From the NCBI RefSeq assembly GCF_027484945.1, contig NZ_JAIXRZ010000063.1:1-64000 (forward strand): a DNA stretch of 64,000 bases. The letters are read 5' to 3'. The DNA is from Flavobacterium sp. (GTDB lineage Bacteria; Bacteroidota; Bacteroidia; Flavobacteriales; Flavobacteriaceae). Below, one piece after another: positions 27,589 to 36,862 of this stretch. The notes beneath the pieces are model-generated. The model did no database searches. It saw only the letters and a program-made list of their open reading frames with translations, and was not told the DNA's origin. Every line of letters begins with the position of its first letter. The stretch's first letter is position 1. The position numbers were made by a program, and so were the translations under genes.

Positions 27589-28742
27589 AAATACTTTTAT
27601 TTTTCCACGGAGGAAGTAAAAATAGGGGGTGTGAAGCTATTATTCGCGCAGCAATTCCCATAATTAAAAAAGCGATGCCTCAAGCAGTAATTAATATAGC
27701 TTCTTTTGATCCTGAGTCGGATCAACATTTTGATGGAATTAATACTATTTATGATACCTCATGGAAGCCAATCAAAAGATTTACTTGGCATTGGCTTATT
27801 AGTTTTTTTTATGTGAAATTTATGGGTAATGAAGACTATGCGCATAAAGTAATCAATAAAAAGTTAATCGATCTCGTTCCTAATCATGATGTATTTCTTT
27901 CGGTCGGAGGAGATAATTATTGCTATGGGGAACAACCGTGGGTCTATGTAATTGATCGATATATTAAATCTGCGGGTAAAAAATTAGTTTTATGGGGAGC
28001 TTCAATTGGGGAGGAAGATCTTTCTGAAGCAAAAATTAATGATTTAAAACAGTTTGATTTATTATTGGTTCGCGAGTCTTTAACGTATGAAATTTTAAAA
28101 AGCAAAGGAATCACGAAGGTTCAATTGTGTGCCGATGGAGCTTTTATTATGCAAAAAGAAGAATTGCCCCTCCCAGAAGGATGGCAAATTGGAAATACAA
28201 TCGGATTTAATTACAGTCCACTTGTATGGAAAATGAACCCAAATTCAAAAGACGCAGTAGTTACATTAATTAATCATTTGCTTGCTACAACAGAAATGAC
28301 CATTTGTTTAACACCTCATGTTATCTTACCCGATAATGATGATTATTTAATGTTAAAAGAACTCAAAGAACTCTTTTCTGATGATCCGCGAATTATCCTT
28401 TTGCCTAATAACTTAAACGCACTACAATATAAAGGGTATATTGCAAGAATGCGATTTTTTATTGGGGCAAGAACTCATGCAACTATAGCCGCCTATTCTA
28501 ATTATGTTCCAACAATGGTTCTGGGATATAGTGTTAAATCAAAAGGAATTGCAAAAGATTTATTTGGCTATGAACGATTGGTTCTGGGATTGAATGAGTT
28601 GTCAGATTCAAGTAAAATGTGTACAACATGTGATGCGTTATTACGCGATGAAATAGAAATAAAAACAATTTTAAACAATCGTATTCCTGAAATACAAAAA
28701 ATGGCATTCAAAGCGGGTGAACTCTTGAGGGAAATACTATGA
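27585..28742 (+). CDS. Polysaccharide pyruvyl transferase family protein
   Basis: This 385-residue protein fits the polysaccharide pyruvyl-transferase family. It begins ILLFFHGGSKNRGCEAIIRAAIPII, has FLSVGGDNYCYG, LLLVRESLTYEIL, a mid-protein IGFNYSPLVW, and RFFIGARTHATIAAYSNYVPTMVLGYSVKS near the C-terminus. This GT-B-like fold adds pyruvate ketals to sugars from phosphoenolpyruvate, though some relatives act otherwise. Pyruvylation would add negative charge to the glycan. It is translationally coupled to both neighbours by four-base overlaps. Confidence 0.88.
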   Translation: MKILLFFHGGSKNRGCEAIIRAAIPIIKKAMPQAVINIASFDPESDQHFDGINTIYDTSWKPIKRFTWHWLISFFYVKFMGNEDYAHKVINKKLIDLVPNHDVFLSVGGDNYCYGEQPWVYVIDRYIKSAGKKLVLWGASIGEEDLSEAKINDLKQFDLLLVRESLTYEILKSKGITKVQLCADGAFIMQKEELPLPEGWQIGNTIGFNYSPLVWKMNPNSKDAVVTLINHLLATTEMTICLTPHVILPDNDDYLMLKELKELFSDDPRIILLPNNLNALQYKGYIARMRFFIGARTHATIAAYSNYVPTMVLGYSVKSKGIAKDLFGYERLVLGLNELSDSSKMCTTCDALLRDEIEIKTILNNRIPEIQKMAFKAGELLREIL

Positions 28743-29932
28743 AAAAAAAACTCCTTTTTGTAATTCCTAGCCTAGATGCCGGTGGAGCCGAAAAAAGTCT
28801 AATCACACTATTGAATACAATTGATTATTCGTTGTATGAAGTTGATTTATTGGTTTTTCATAAAAAAGGATTATTTCTTTCATTAGTGCCGCAAAGCGTT
28901 TCAATACTAACATTAGAGGGCGACTATGTTGATTTTTCAAAACCATTAGTGCGTTCGATAATTTCATTCATAAAAAAAGGAAAACTGAATTTAGTCATTA
29001 ATCGATTGTTATTTTTTTTTAAAAATAAAATTGAAAGTAATGTTTCTAAGGCCGAACAAAATACCTGGCGATATATAAAATCCTCGATACCAATAAGCCC
29101 TCAAACTTATGATGTTGCAATTGGTGCTTTGGAGAAGACTTCAATATATTTTGCAATTGAAAAAGTTCGTTCAACAAAAACGATTGGATGGATTCATACA
29201 AATTATTCAAAGTCGGGAATGCAAAGGAGCTTTGATCTTGATTTTTTTAAAAAATTAGATTTCTTAGTCACGGTTTCTGAGGAGTGTAGCGCTGACTTAC
29301 ATACGGTTTTCCCAGAAATTCAATCAAAAATTAAGTGTATTTACAATTTAGTTTCACCTGATTTAATTAATGAATTAGCCCAACATCCACTTACTGATGC
29401 TGCCTATGAGCGTGCTCAGTTTACTATTTTAACCGTAGCACGTTTAAGTAAGGAAAAGGGGATTGAATTAGCAGTTGAAACCTCCTTAGCCTTGCTAAAA
29501 TTAGGACTTGATTTTAAATGGTATGTTATTGGTGATGGTCAAGAACGGAACCGAATTGAGCAGATTATCAAAGAAAACAAACTTGAAAATGTTTTTGTTT
29601 TATTGGGATTAAAAGAAAATCCATATTCGTATATAAAGGCTGCAACTTGTTATGTACAGCCCTCAATTTATGAAGGAAAATCGATTGCTATTGATGAAGC
29701 TAAGATATTAGGAAAGCCTATTGTTATTACAAATTTCCCAACTGCAAAAGACCAAATCCAGCACGAACATAATGGTTTAATTTCTGAAATGAATTCAATA
29801 GCATTAGCCAATATGATTTTTAATTTGCTTAATGATGTGCAGTTACAGCAACATTTAATTGTAAATTTGAATAAAAGTGAATACGGGACATTAAGTGAAA
29901 TTGAAAAATTTTATCAATTGTTAAATGACTAA
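28739..29932 (+). CDS. Family 4 glycosyltransferase, tandem copy A
   Basis: This 397-residue GT-B enzyme has the N-terminal LFVIPSLDAGGAEKSLITLL acceptor-side motif. The C-terminal nucleotide-sugar domain contains VARLSKEKGIELAVE and an EX7E-like SIYEGKSIAIDEAKILGKPIV. No transmembrane segment is present. It is clearly paralogous to the next gene, sharing GGAEKSLI, the SKAEQNTWR/SARAEQKSWK segment, a Y-DVAIGxLEKT segment and the EAKIL motif, which suggests tandem duplication followed by divergence. Confidence 0.9.
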   Translation: MKKKLLFVIPSLDAGGAEKSLITLLNTIDYSLYEVDLLVFHKKGLFLSLVPQSVSILTLEGDYVDFSKPLVRSIISFIKKGKLNLVINRLLFFFKNKIESNVSKAEQNTWRYIKSSIPISPQTYDVAIGALEKTSIYFAIEKVRSTKTIGWIHTNYSKSGMQRSFDLDFFKKLDFLVTVSEECSADLHTVFPEIQSKIKCIYNLVSPDLINELAQHPLTDAAYERAQFTILTVARLSKEKGIELAVETSLALLKLGLDFKWYVIGDGQERNRIEQIIKENKLENVFVLLGLKENPYSYIKAATCYVQPSIYEGKSIAIDEAKILGKPIVITNFPTAKDQIQHEHNGLISEMNSIALANMIFNLLNDVQLQQHLIVNLNKSEYGTLSEIEKFYQLLND

Positions 29933-31121
29933 TTCTAAAAAGAATTTACTTTTTATCATGAATGATCTGCGTTGTGGCGGGGCAGAAAAATCATTAATTT
30001 CATTACTACAAACTATTGATTACAGAAAGTACTCGGTTGATTTATTCTTATTTCAACATCGAGGAATTTTTCTAAATCAAATACCTAAAGCCGTAAATTT
30101 ATTAGAAGAACCCCACTATTACAAGTATTTTGATATGCCTTTTTCGGAAGTTGTTAAATCGTGTTTTAACAAAAATGGAATTCGTATACTTTTTCTTCGA
30201 GTACTTGTTTCATTGTATTATTTACTTGATAAAAACAGTGCACGAGCGGAACAAAAATCTTGGAAAATACTTCGCTATGCTTTAAAACGACTCACTAAGG
30301 AGTATGATGTAGCAATCGGTTACTTAGAAAAAACGCCCAATTATTTCTGTGTTGATAAAGTTACAGCCAAACGTAAAATTGGATATGTTCTAAATGACTA
30401 TGTCAAATTAAAAATGGATCCCTCAGTAGATAAAAACTATTTTGAAGTATTGGATTTTATTGTGGTAGATTCAAAACCAAGTTGGGACATAATAGTTCAT
30501 CAATTTCCAAATTTTCAACATAAATTTAAAATAATACAAAGTATTATTTCCACCGACTCTATTCAATCACTTGCGAATGAGCAGGTTGCTGATTTTCCAG
30601 ATGGATTTTCAGTTATTTCTATTGGACGATTAGCCTATCAAAAAGGATATGATTTGGCCTTAGAAGCCATGCAAATAGCGATGCAAAAAGCTAGTTTTAA
30701 TTGGATAATTTTAGGGGAAGGGCAAGAAAAAAGAGAGTTGCAAGAAAAAATAGCTACTTTGGGACTAGGTCATCGTATTTTTTTTCTTGGAATTAAGGAA
30801 AATCATTATTCGTATTTAAAAAAGGCAGATTTATTTTTACATACTGCACGATTTGAAGGGTATGGTATCGTAATTCAAGAAGCAAAGATTTTAAATAAAG
30901 CAATTCTTTTAACCGACTTCAATACGGCTACACACCATATTGAACATGAGAAAAATGGCTATATTTGTTCAATGAAAGTGGATGATATAGCAGCATCTAT
31001 AGTGCGATTAGTTTCAGATACCTCAATTCGAATGCAATTTCAAAAACAACTCGCCTCTAGTTTTTATGGAACAGAAAACGAAATAGAGAATTTTTATACA
31101 CTAATTGATAGTGAATCTTAA
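29925..31121 (+). CDS. Family 4 glycosyltransferase, tandem copy B
   Basis: This 398-residue GT-B enzyme resembles the gene just upstream along its whole length: LFIMNDLRCGGAEKSLISLL, YDVAIGYLEKTPNYF, IGRLAYQKGYDLALEA, ILGEGQEKREL and HTARFEGYGIVIQEAKIL. It overlaps copy A by eight bases. The acceptor domain differs much more than the donor domain, so the two may use the same donor on different acceptors (inference). Confidence 0.9.
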   Translation: MTNSKKNLLFIMNDLRCGGAEKSLISLLQTIDYRKYSVDLFLFQHRGIFLNQIPKAVNLLEEPHYYKYFDMPFSEVVKSCFNKNGIRILFLRVLVSLYYLLDKNSARAEQKSWKILRYALKRLTKEYDVAIGYLEKTPNYFCVDKVTAKRKIGYVLNDYVKLKMDPSVDKNYFEVLDFIVVDSKPSWDIIVHQFPNFQHKFKIIQSIISTDSIQSLANEQVADFPDGFSVISIGRLAYQKGYDLALEAMQIAMQKASFNWIILGEGQEKRELQEKIATLGLGHRIFFLGIKENHYSYLKKADLFLHTARFEGYGIVIQEAKILNKAILLTDFNTATHHIEHEKNGYICSMKVDDIAASIVRLVSDTSIRMQFQKQLASSFYGTENEIENFYTLIDSES

Positions 31122-31137
31122 TTTTTAAAAAGTATTT

Positions 31138-31692
31138 ATGCGATTATTTAATTTTCTTAGGGCGCGATTTAGAAAGTTTTTAAACGAAGAATACTGGTTG
31201 GAGGATTACCTTAAAGCGGGTATGAAAATTGGAAAAAATTGTGATATCAATCCAGGTTTATTAATTGACCACTCACATTGTTGGCTTATAGAAATTGGAA
31301 ATAATGTCACTTTGGCTCCTGAAGTATATTTGTTAGCACATGATGCAAGTATGAAAAGAACGCTTGGAAAGACAAAAATTGGTAAAGTTGTTCTTGAAGA
31401 TAATACTTTTATAGGAGCAAGAGCTATCATAATGCCTGGAGTTACAATTGGTCAAAATTCAATCGTTGCTGCTGGTAGTGTAGTAGTTAAGTCGGTACCT
31501 CCAAATTCAGTGGTTGGAGGTAATCCTGCGCGGCATCTGATGACAGTTCAAGAATTTATGTGTAAACATGAACAAATGATAAGTCAATCAATTTGCTATG
31601 ATAGTTCATGGTTAATCCAAAATGGAATCACTCCAGAAATGAAAGAGCAAATGGCACAAACCCTTCATCAAAAACAGGGTTATATAGTTTAA
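31138..31692 (+). CDS. Hexapeptide-repeat acyltransferase
   Basis: This 184-residue protein has a left-handed beta-helix of hexapeptide repeats from about residue 28 to 135 (MKIGKNCDINPGLLID, IGNNVTLAPEVYLLAHD, VLEDNTFIGARAIIMPGVTIGQNSIVAAGSVVVKSVPPNSVVGGNPA). This is the WcaF/maltose-acetyltransferase-like type, which acetylates a sugar hydroxyl with acetyl-CoA. It probably modifies the glycan or a precursor in the cytoplasm. It lies 16 bases after the second tandem glycosyltransferase gene. Confidence 0.9.
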   Translation: MRLFNFLRARFRKFLNEEYWLEDYLKAGMKIGKNCDINPGLLIDHSHCWLIEIGNNVTLAPEVYLLAHDASMKRTLGKTKIGKVVLEDNTFIGARAIIMPGVTIGQNSIVAAGSVVVKSVPPNSVVGGNPARHLMTVQEFMCKHEQMISQSICYDSSWLIQNGITPEMKEQMAQTLHQKQGYIV

Positions 31693-31702
31693 TATTTTTT
31701 GT

Positions 31703-32887
31703 ATGGATTTTAATATGGCTTATGGATTTTGCGTTTTGATTGTTGTGCTTTTCCTTTTATTGCCTGATGGAATTATGCATTTCAATACTTGGCAAGCTCG
31801 CATAAAGATTGGACGGTATTCAACTGTAGATTCATGGGAGAATAAAGTTTTGAAGCGCACACTTAAATGGCTAAAACATACCCCAACAATTAAATTGACC
31901 GATAATTCTCGACTAATTATAATTGATATCATTAAAGGAAATTACAAACGTGACGCTATTCAATATTGGCAAGAAGCGGCATTAGTATTAGGTCTTTTAC
32001 CTTATGCTAAACATAAATCTGAATGCAACACAAAATCAAGTATTACTGCTTTTTTTGATTCTAAAATTGATGCGTCAGGTAATTGGAAATCAGCTCCAAA
32101 AGAAATAGATGCAGCTATTTTGGCGTATGCTTTTTTAAGTATTGAATGGATTGATCCAAACAAGAACAAACCTGCATACGACACTATTTGGGTACTTATC
32201 CAAGATTTATTAGGTGAAGACGGTACAGTAAAATATCGAAAATCAATGCCCGATTATCGCTATGTTGATACTATTGGATTTATATGTCCTTTTTTAGTAA
32301 AATATGGTCTACAATTTAATAATGAAAATGCAATTGATTTAGCAATTAATCAAATTACTGCCTTTAATCAATATGGTATGTATCCTGATAAATTTATACC
32401 CTGCCATACGTATCATTTAAAATCAAAACATGCGGTAGGATTATTTGGTTGGGGGAGAGGGCTCGGATGGTACGCAATTGGTCTCATTGATGCATGGTTG
32501 GCATTACCTAATAATCATAGTCAAAAAAAGATATTGACTAAATGTGTAGTTGATTTTTCTCAGATGGCAGCACAATTTCAAAATCCTGATGGTAGTTGGA
32601 ATTGGATTGTGAGCAGTAAAGAAGCGCGCCCCGACTCTTCAACTACAGCTACTCTTTTATGGTTTTTTACCAATGCAGCAAGTATTGAATCAATTTCAGA
32701 AAATAGTAAAAGTGTTTGCAATAAGGCGATTCATTATTTAATGAAAGTAACCCGTCGCAATGGATCTATTGATTTTTCTCAAGGAGACACAAAAGGAATT
32801 GGAGTACATTCACAAGAATTTGATATTTTACCCTTCACACAAGGATTTGCATTACGTAGTGTTTTTAGATTAACAAAAGGACTATAA
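31703..32887 (+). CDS. GH88/GH105-like glycoside hydrolase-fold protein
   Basis: This 394-residue protein has an N-terminal hydrophobic segment (about 5-23), likely a signal anchor, then an alpha/alpha-barrel resembling unsaturated glucuronyl/rhamnogalacturonyl hydrolases. Visible features are YRYVDTIGFICPFLVKYG, with a candidate catalytic Asp, and GWGRGLGW at 249-256 followed by YAIGLIDAWLAL; later come FQNPDGSWNW and DSSTTATLLWFF. Such enzymes cleave unsaturated uronic acids released by lyases. A copy inside a biosynthesis block, between an acyltransferase and the flippase, is unusual and may edit or trim the polymer. The family call is moderately secure, the role is inference. Its stop overlaps the flippase ATG by one base. 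Confidence 0.72.
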   Translation: MDFNMAYGFCVLIVVLFLLLPDGIMHFNTWQARIKIGRYSTVDSWENKVLKRTLKWLKHTPTIKLTDNSRLIIIDIIKGNYKRDAIQYWQEAALVLGLLPYAKHKSECNTKSSITAFFDSKIDASGNWKSAPKEIDAAILAYAFLSIEWIDPNKNKPAYDTIWVLIQDLLGEDGTVKYRKSMPDYRYVDTIGFICPFLVKYGLQFNNENAIDLAINQITAFNQYGMYPDKFIPCHTYHLKSKHAVGLFGWGRGLGWYAIGLIDAWLALPNNHSQKKILTKCVVDFSQMAAQFQNPDGSWNWIVSSKEARPDSSTTATLLWFFTNAASIESISENSKSVCNKAIHYLMKVTRRNGSIDFSQGDTKGIGVHSQEFDILPFTQGFALRSVFRLTKGL

Positions 32888-34437
32888 TGTTAGAATCTCG
32901 GGTACATAAATCGATTAAAAATGTTTCATTTGGACTTTTGACTCAAGTTGTCCAAATGTTGTTAGGCTTTGTCAGTCGTACGGTTTTTATTCGCTATTTA
33001 GCCGTTGAATATTTAGGGGTAAATGCTCTGTTTTCCAGTATTTTAACATTGTTGTCATTGGCTGAATTGGGAATTACGAGTGCCATTTTATATGCGCTTT
33101 ATAAGCCATTAGCCGAAAATAATGAAGAGCAAATAGCGGTATTAATGAATTTTTTTAGAAAAGTTTATTTAAAAATAGCGTTAGCAGTTGCAATATTGGG
33201 CTTACTAATTTTTCCTTTTTTACAGAGTATTGTTAAAAATCCACCTAAAGCATTAGCCGATGATTTAACGTTAATTTATTTTTTATTCCTTTTCAATACA
33301 GTAGCTTCTTATTTTTTCTATTATAAATTAAGTTTGTTTCATGCCGATCAAAAAAGTTATCTTATTTCCGGGCGGAATATTATAATCTCAATCATTCAAA
33401 CTGCACTACAAATTATTTCGTTGCTTTTTTTTCAAAATTTTATTGCTTATTTAATTATCCAAATACTTTGCCAACTTTTGGGTAATATTTATTTATCCCA
33501 ATTAGTAAACAAACATTATCCATTTTTAAATCATTTTCCAAATTCAGAATTAAATCCAACAATAAAAAGTGAAATTTATTCCAATTTAAAGTCAACTGCC
33601 ATTACGAAAGTAGGTGGACTTTTAGTCAATAATTCTACCAATTTAGTGCTAAATTATTTTTCGGGTTTAATCGCAATCGGTTTATTATCTAATTATGTGT
33701 TGTTAATCGGGTTAATAACAGGAATAATTGCGCAAATTTTTTCAAGTTTAACCAGTAGTATAGCGCATGTTAATGTAAAAGAATCGATTGAAAAAAAGCG
33801 ACAAATATTTTTTATTATCAATTTTACCAATTTTTGGATTTATGGAATCGCAGCGGTTGGAGTACTACTTTTTATCAATGATTTCATCACACTTTGGGTA
33901 GGGCAAAAATTTGTATTGCCCTTTTCAACTGTTATTGTTATTGCCTTAAATTTTTATATGGTTGGTATGCAAAATGCCGTTTGGACTTATAAATCAACCT
34001 TAGGGCTTTTTAAATATGGTCGTTGGTTGATTTTGCTTACTGCATTTTTAAATATTGTATTTTCATTTGTTTTGGGTTATTGGTTTGGTCTAACAGGTAT
34101 ATTGTTGTCGCTTGCTTTGGCAAGATTACTTACCAATAGTTGGTATGATCCATATATTGTATTCAAGAAAGCATTGCAATTATCTGCTGCTAGGTATTTT
34201 TCTAGATACCTCGGGTATTTACTTTTTTTATGTTTATTATCGCTTGTAATGTTTTATGCTAATGCATCAATTATAGAAATCAATAGTGGGGTTTTACTTT
34301 TAAAAGTAATTGTGTATTTAGTGGTATCCAATATCTTATTGTATCTAGTCTTTCGTAAGTCAGATGAAATACAATTTATTGTACATGTTATTACACATTT
34401 TTATGATGTAATTCGTTCAAAAATTAATCGCAATTAG
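32887..34437 (+). CDS. Wzx-type lipid-linked oligosaccharide flippase
   Basis: This 516-residue protein has 12 to 14 hydrophobic segments and belongs to the MATE/MOP-type polysaccharide flippases. It begins VHKSIKNVSFGLLTQVVQMLLGFVSRTVFI and contains YLGVNALFSSILTLLSLAELGI, typical of Wzx homologues in Gram-positive and Bacteroidota loci. It would move the undecaprenyl-linked repeat unit across the inner membrane for the polymerase at 36863. Its start overlaps the preceding stop (TAATG). Confidence 0.92.
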   Translation: MLESRVHKSIKNVSFGLLTQVVQMLLGFVSRTVFIRYLAVEYLGVNALFSSILTLLSLAELGITSAILYALYKPLAENNEEQIAVLMNFFRKVYLKIALAVAILGLLIFPFLQSIVKNPPKALADDLTLIYFLFLFNTVASYFFYYKLSLFHADQKSYLISGRNIIISIIQTALQIISLLFFQNFIAYLIIQILCQLLGNIYLSQLVNKHYPFLNHFPNSELNPTIKSEIYSNLKSTAITKVGGLLVNNSTNLVLNYFSGLIAIGLLSNYVLLIGLITGIIAQIFSSLTSSIAHVNVKESIEKKRQIFFIINFTNFWIYGIAAVGVLLFINDFITLWVGQKFVLPFSTVIVIALNFYMVGMQNAVWTYKSTLGLFKYGRWLILLTAFLNIVFSFVLGYWFGLTGILLSLALARLLTNSWYDPYIVFKKALQLSAARYFSRYLGYLLFLCLLSLVMFYANASIIEINSGVLLLKVIVYLVVSNILLYLVFRKSDEIQFIVHVITHFYDVIRSKINRN

Positions 34438-34441
34438 CCCA

Positions 34442-35536
34442 ATGAAAAGACTTCTCTACATCACCAACGGAATAAAAGATCCCGCAGGACTAGAGCGCGT
34501 ATTGTCAATTAAAGCGTCTGCATTTGCCGATTCGAAACGCTATGAAGTACATATTGTGGTGTTAAATCATAATGGAGCTGTCCCTTTTTATACATTTAGT
34601 CCGTTAATTCATTTGCATGATGTTGTTGTGAAAGGCAATGCGATAAAATATTTTTGGAGTTATGCTATGGGACTGCGAAAATTAGTAAATCGAATTCAAC
34701 CCGATTTGATTTTGGTTTGTGATGATGGATTAAAAGGCTTTTTTTTACCGCTATTACTTCCCAAAAAGGTGCCTATGGTTTATGAACGGCATGTTTCTAA
34801 AGTAATTGAATTGGGATTAAATCCTTCATTACTTAAACGTATTAGGGTTCGATTTAAATTCTTTATTATGGAACAGTTAGGAAAACGTTTTGATCGTTTT
34901 GTTGTACTTACAGCTTCCAATTGTGAAGAATGGAAAATGAAAAATGTGCGAGTTATTGCTAATCCCCTTTCCTTTTATCCAGAAAAAAGCGCTCAATTAA
35001 TTGAAAAAAAAGTAATTGCTGTTGGGAAACAAAGTTTTCAAAAAGGGTATGATCGTTTATTAGATGCTTGGGCCGCTGTTGTAAAAAAATATCCCGATTG
35101 GAAATTAGAGATTTATGGTAAAAAAGCACCCGAGGAAAATTTAGAATCCTTAGCTTGTACTTTGAAAATTGAAACAACAGTTGCTTTTTATGATCCTACT
35201 TCGTCTATTCAAGAAAAGTATCTTAACGCTTCGCTTTTTGTTTTGTCTTCACGGTTTGAAGGATTCGGCATGGTGTTAATTGAGGCTATGGCATGCGGTT
35301 TACCTTGTGTTTCATTTGATTGTCCGCACGGACCAAAGGATATCATTAGGCATGATGAGGATGGTTTTTTGGTTGAAAATGACAATAATTTAGAATTGTC
35401 TGCCGCAATACAAAAATTAATCGCTAATGAGGAATTACGAATACAAATGGGACAAAACGCAAGAAATAATGTTCGACGTTTTTTGCCTGAGCCAATTATT
35501 CAAGAGTGGGAAATGCTTTTTAAAGAACTTATCTGA
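34442..35536 (+). CDS. Family 4 glycosyltransferase
   Basis: This 364-residue GT-B enzyme has RLLYITNGIKDPAGLERVLS at the N-terminus. The donor domain contains VGKQSFQKGYDRLLDAW, SSRFEGFGMVLIEAMACGLPCVSFDCPHGPKDII (the EX7E motif) and HDEDGFLV. The PHGPKDII form is common in capsule glycosyltransferases acting on GalNAc- or Glc-type donors, but the specificity cannot be assigned. It overlaps the next gene by one base (TGATG). Confidence 0.9.
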   Translation: MKRLLYITNGIKDPAGLERVLSIKASAFADSKRYEVHIVVLNHNGAVPFYTFSPLIHLHDVVVKGNAIKYFWSYAMGLRKLVNRIQPDLILVCDDGLKGFFLPLLLPKKVPMVYERHVSKVIELGLNPSLLKRIRVRFKFFIMEQLGKRFDRFVVLTASNCEEWKMKNVRVIANPLSFYPEKSAQLIEKKVIAVGKQSFQKGYDRLLDAWAAVVKKYPDWKLEIYGKKAPEENLESLACTLKIETTVAFYDPTSSIQEKYLNASLFVLSSRFEGFGMVLIEAMACGLPCVSFDCPHGPKDIIRHDEDGFLVENDNNLELSAAIQKLIANEELRIQMGQNARNNVRRFLPEPIIQEWEMLFKELI

Positions 35537-36741
35537 TGAAAAGAGTTGCATTAATAATGCCTTACGGAGGTGTTGGTGGAATTGAGCGATTAGTTGCTTA
35601 TTTATATTCGCATTATAAAAATTTAAATTATACCGTTAAAGTAATAAAGATCATAAAACTGGATACCGATTTAGTTCAGTTTGGAGAGGATGAATATGCT
35701 TTAAGTGAATGTGATTTTATTGAAATGTCTAAAGTAGGTCGCTTGCTTTTTTACCTTCAAGCTCCTATCCATTTAAGAAGAATTCTCAAACAAGAAGCGA
35801 TTACCCATTCAATTGCTTTCGGTGATATGGCTAATTTATTTAGTTCGTTAACATTTACAAATGAATATAAGGTTGCAAGTATTCATGCACTTAAGAGTGT
35901 TGAATTTCTTAATCCTTCTTATATCAATACGGTGTATAAATTAGCTTATCGCACTTCGTATAATAAGTTTAATAAAGTGGTTTGTATTAGTAAATCGATA
36001 CGGTACGATTTAATCGATAAATGCAATTTTAAATTTCATGATAAACTTAAAGTAATTTATAACCCTCACGATATTGAATTAATTCGTCAAAAAGCAATTC
36101 AACCTTTAGAGTCGTTTGAGGAGATGTATTTTGAAGGCAAAACAATTTTATTTTTGGGTAGAATTTCCCTTCAGAAAGCACCATGGCACTTGATTAAATC
36201 GTTTTCAATTTTATCTAAACATTTAGAAAAGGTTACTTTAGTTTTTGTTGGAGATGGAGATCCATCGGTTCAGGCCTATTGTAATCATTTGGTCAATCAT
36301 TTTCAACTCGAAAACAAAGTATTATTTTTAGGGAGACGCGATAATCCTTACAAGTATCTTAAACGCTCCGATGTTGTTGCTTTAACTTCTTATTATGAAG
36401 GAACTCCAAATGTAATTGTAGAGGCAATTGCTTTGGGAATCCCAGTAGTAACCTCAAATTGTACCGATGGAATTATTGAATTAATGACTTCATCATCTCC
36501 TTTGATTACTGAGGAGGGCTTTTTTGAAACAGAAACAGGTATTATTACGCCTTCTTTTTTTAAAGGTCAATTTAACATACCCAATTCCGATGACTACATT
36601 CAAGAGGAGTATACATTCTCTAATGCCTTATTGCGGGTTATTGAAGGATATAAAACCAATGATGATTTTCAACATGTGCAAAAAGATTTATTAAAAAAAT
36701 TTGATTTGAATCAAGTTGCAGCGAATTATTTTAAAGACTAA
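35536..36741 (+). CDS. Family 4 glycosyltransferase
   Basis: This 401-residue GT-B enzyme begins RVALIMPYGGVGGIERLVAYLY and has VVCISKSIRYDLIDK and ILFLGRISLQKAPWHLIKSF. The EX7E segment is YYEGTPNVIVEAIALGIPVVTSNCTDG. A 35-residue insertion (about 325-360) follows that segment and is unusual for the family. It is the last gene of the second block; a palindrome and -7 box lie right after it. Confidence 0.9.
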   Translation: MKRVALIMPYGGVGGIERLVAYLYSHYKNLNYTVKVIKIIKLDTDLVQFGEDEYALSECDFIEMSKVGRLLFYLQAPIHLRRILKQEAITHSIAFGDMANLFSSLTFTNEYKVASIHALKSVEFLNPSYINTVYKLAYRTSYNKFNKVVCISKSIRYDLIDKCNFKFHDKLKVIYNPHDIELIRQKAIQPLESFEEMYFEGKTILFLGRISLQKAPWHLIKSFSILSKHLEKVTLVFVGDGDPSVQAYCNHLVNHFQLENKVLFLGRRDNPYKYLKRSDVVALTSYYEGTPNVIVEAIALGIPVVTSNCTDGIIELMTSSSPLITEEGFFETETGIITPSFFKGQFNIPNSDDYIQEEYTFSNALLRVIEGYKTNDDFQHVQKDLLKKFDLNQVAANYFKD

Positions 36742-36749
36742 TAACGGTA

Positions 36750-36786
36750 TTAAGTTATAAGAACTTAACTAATTGTTGTACTTTTG
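36750..36786 (+). promoter_or_regulatory. Operator-like palindrome and -7 box before the polymerase gene
   Basis: TTAAGTT (36750-36756) and AACTTAA (36762-36768) form a perfect inverted repeat around five bases, ten bases upstream of TACTTTTG (36779-36786), an exact -7 box. The palindrome occupies the place of a -33 element, which is otherwise missing. The core GTTATAAG (36754-36761) recurs inverted at 36839-36846. It could be a regulator site. Confidence 0.45.
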
Positions 36787-36862
36787 GAGTGGTAAAAGAT
36801 ATGTCAATCAACTGCTTTGGTTGTCCTTTTTGGTTTAACTTATAACAAGAAAATGTAGCAAA

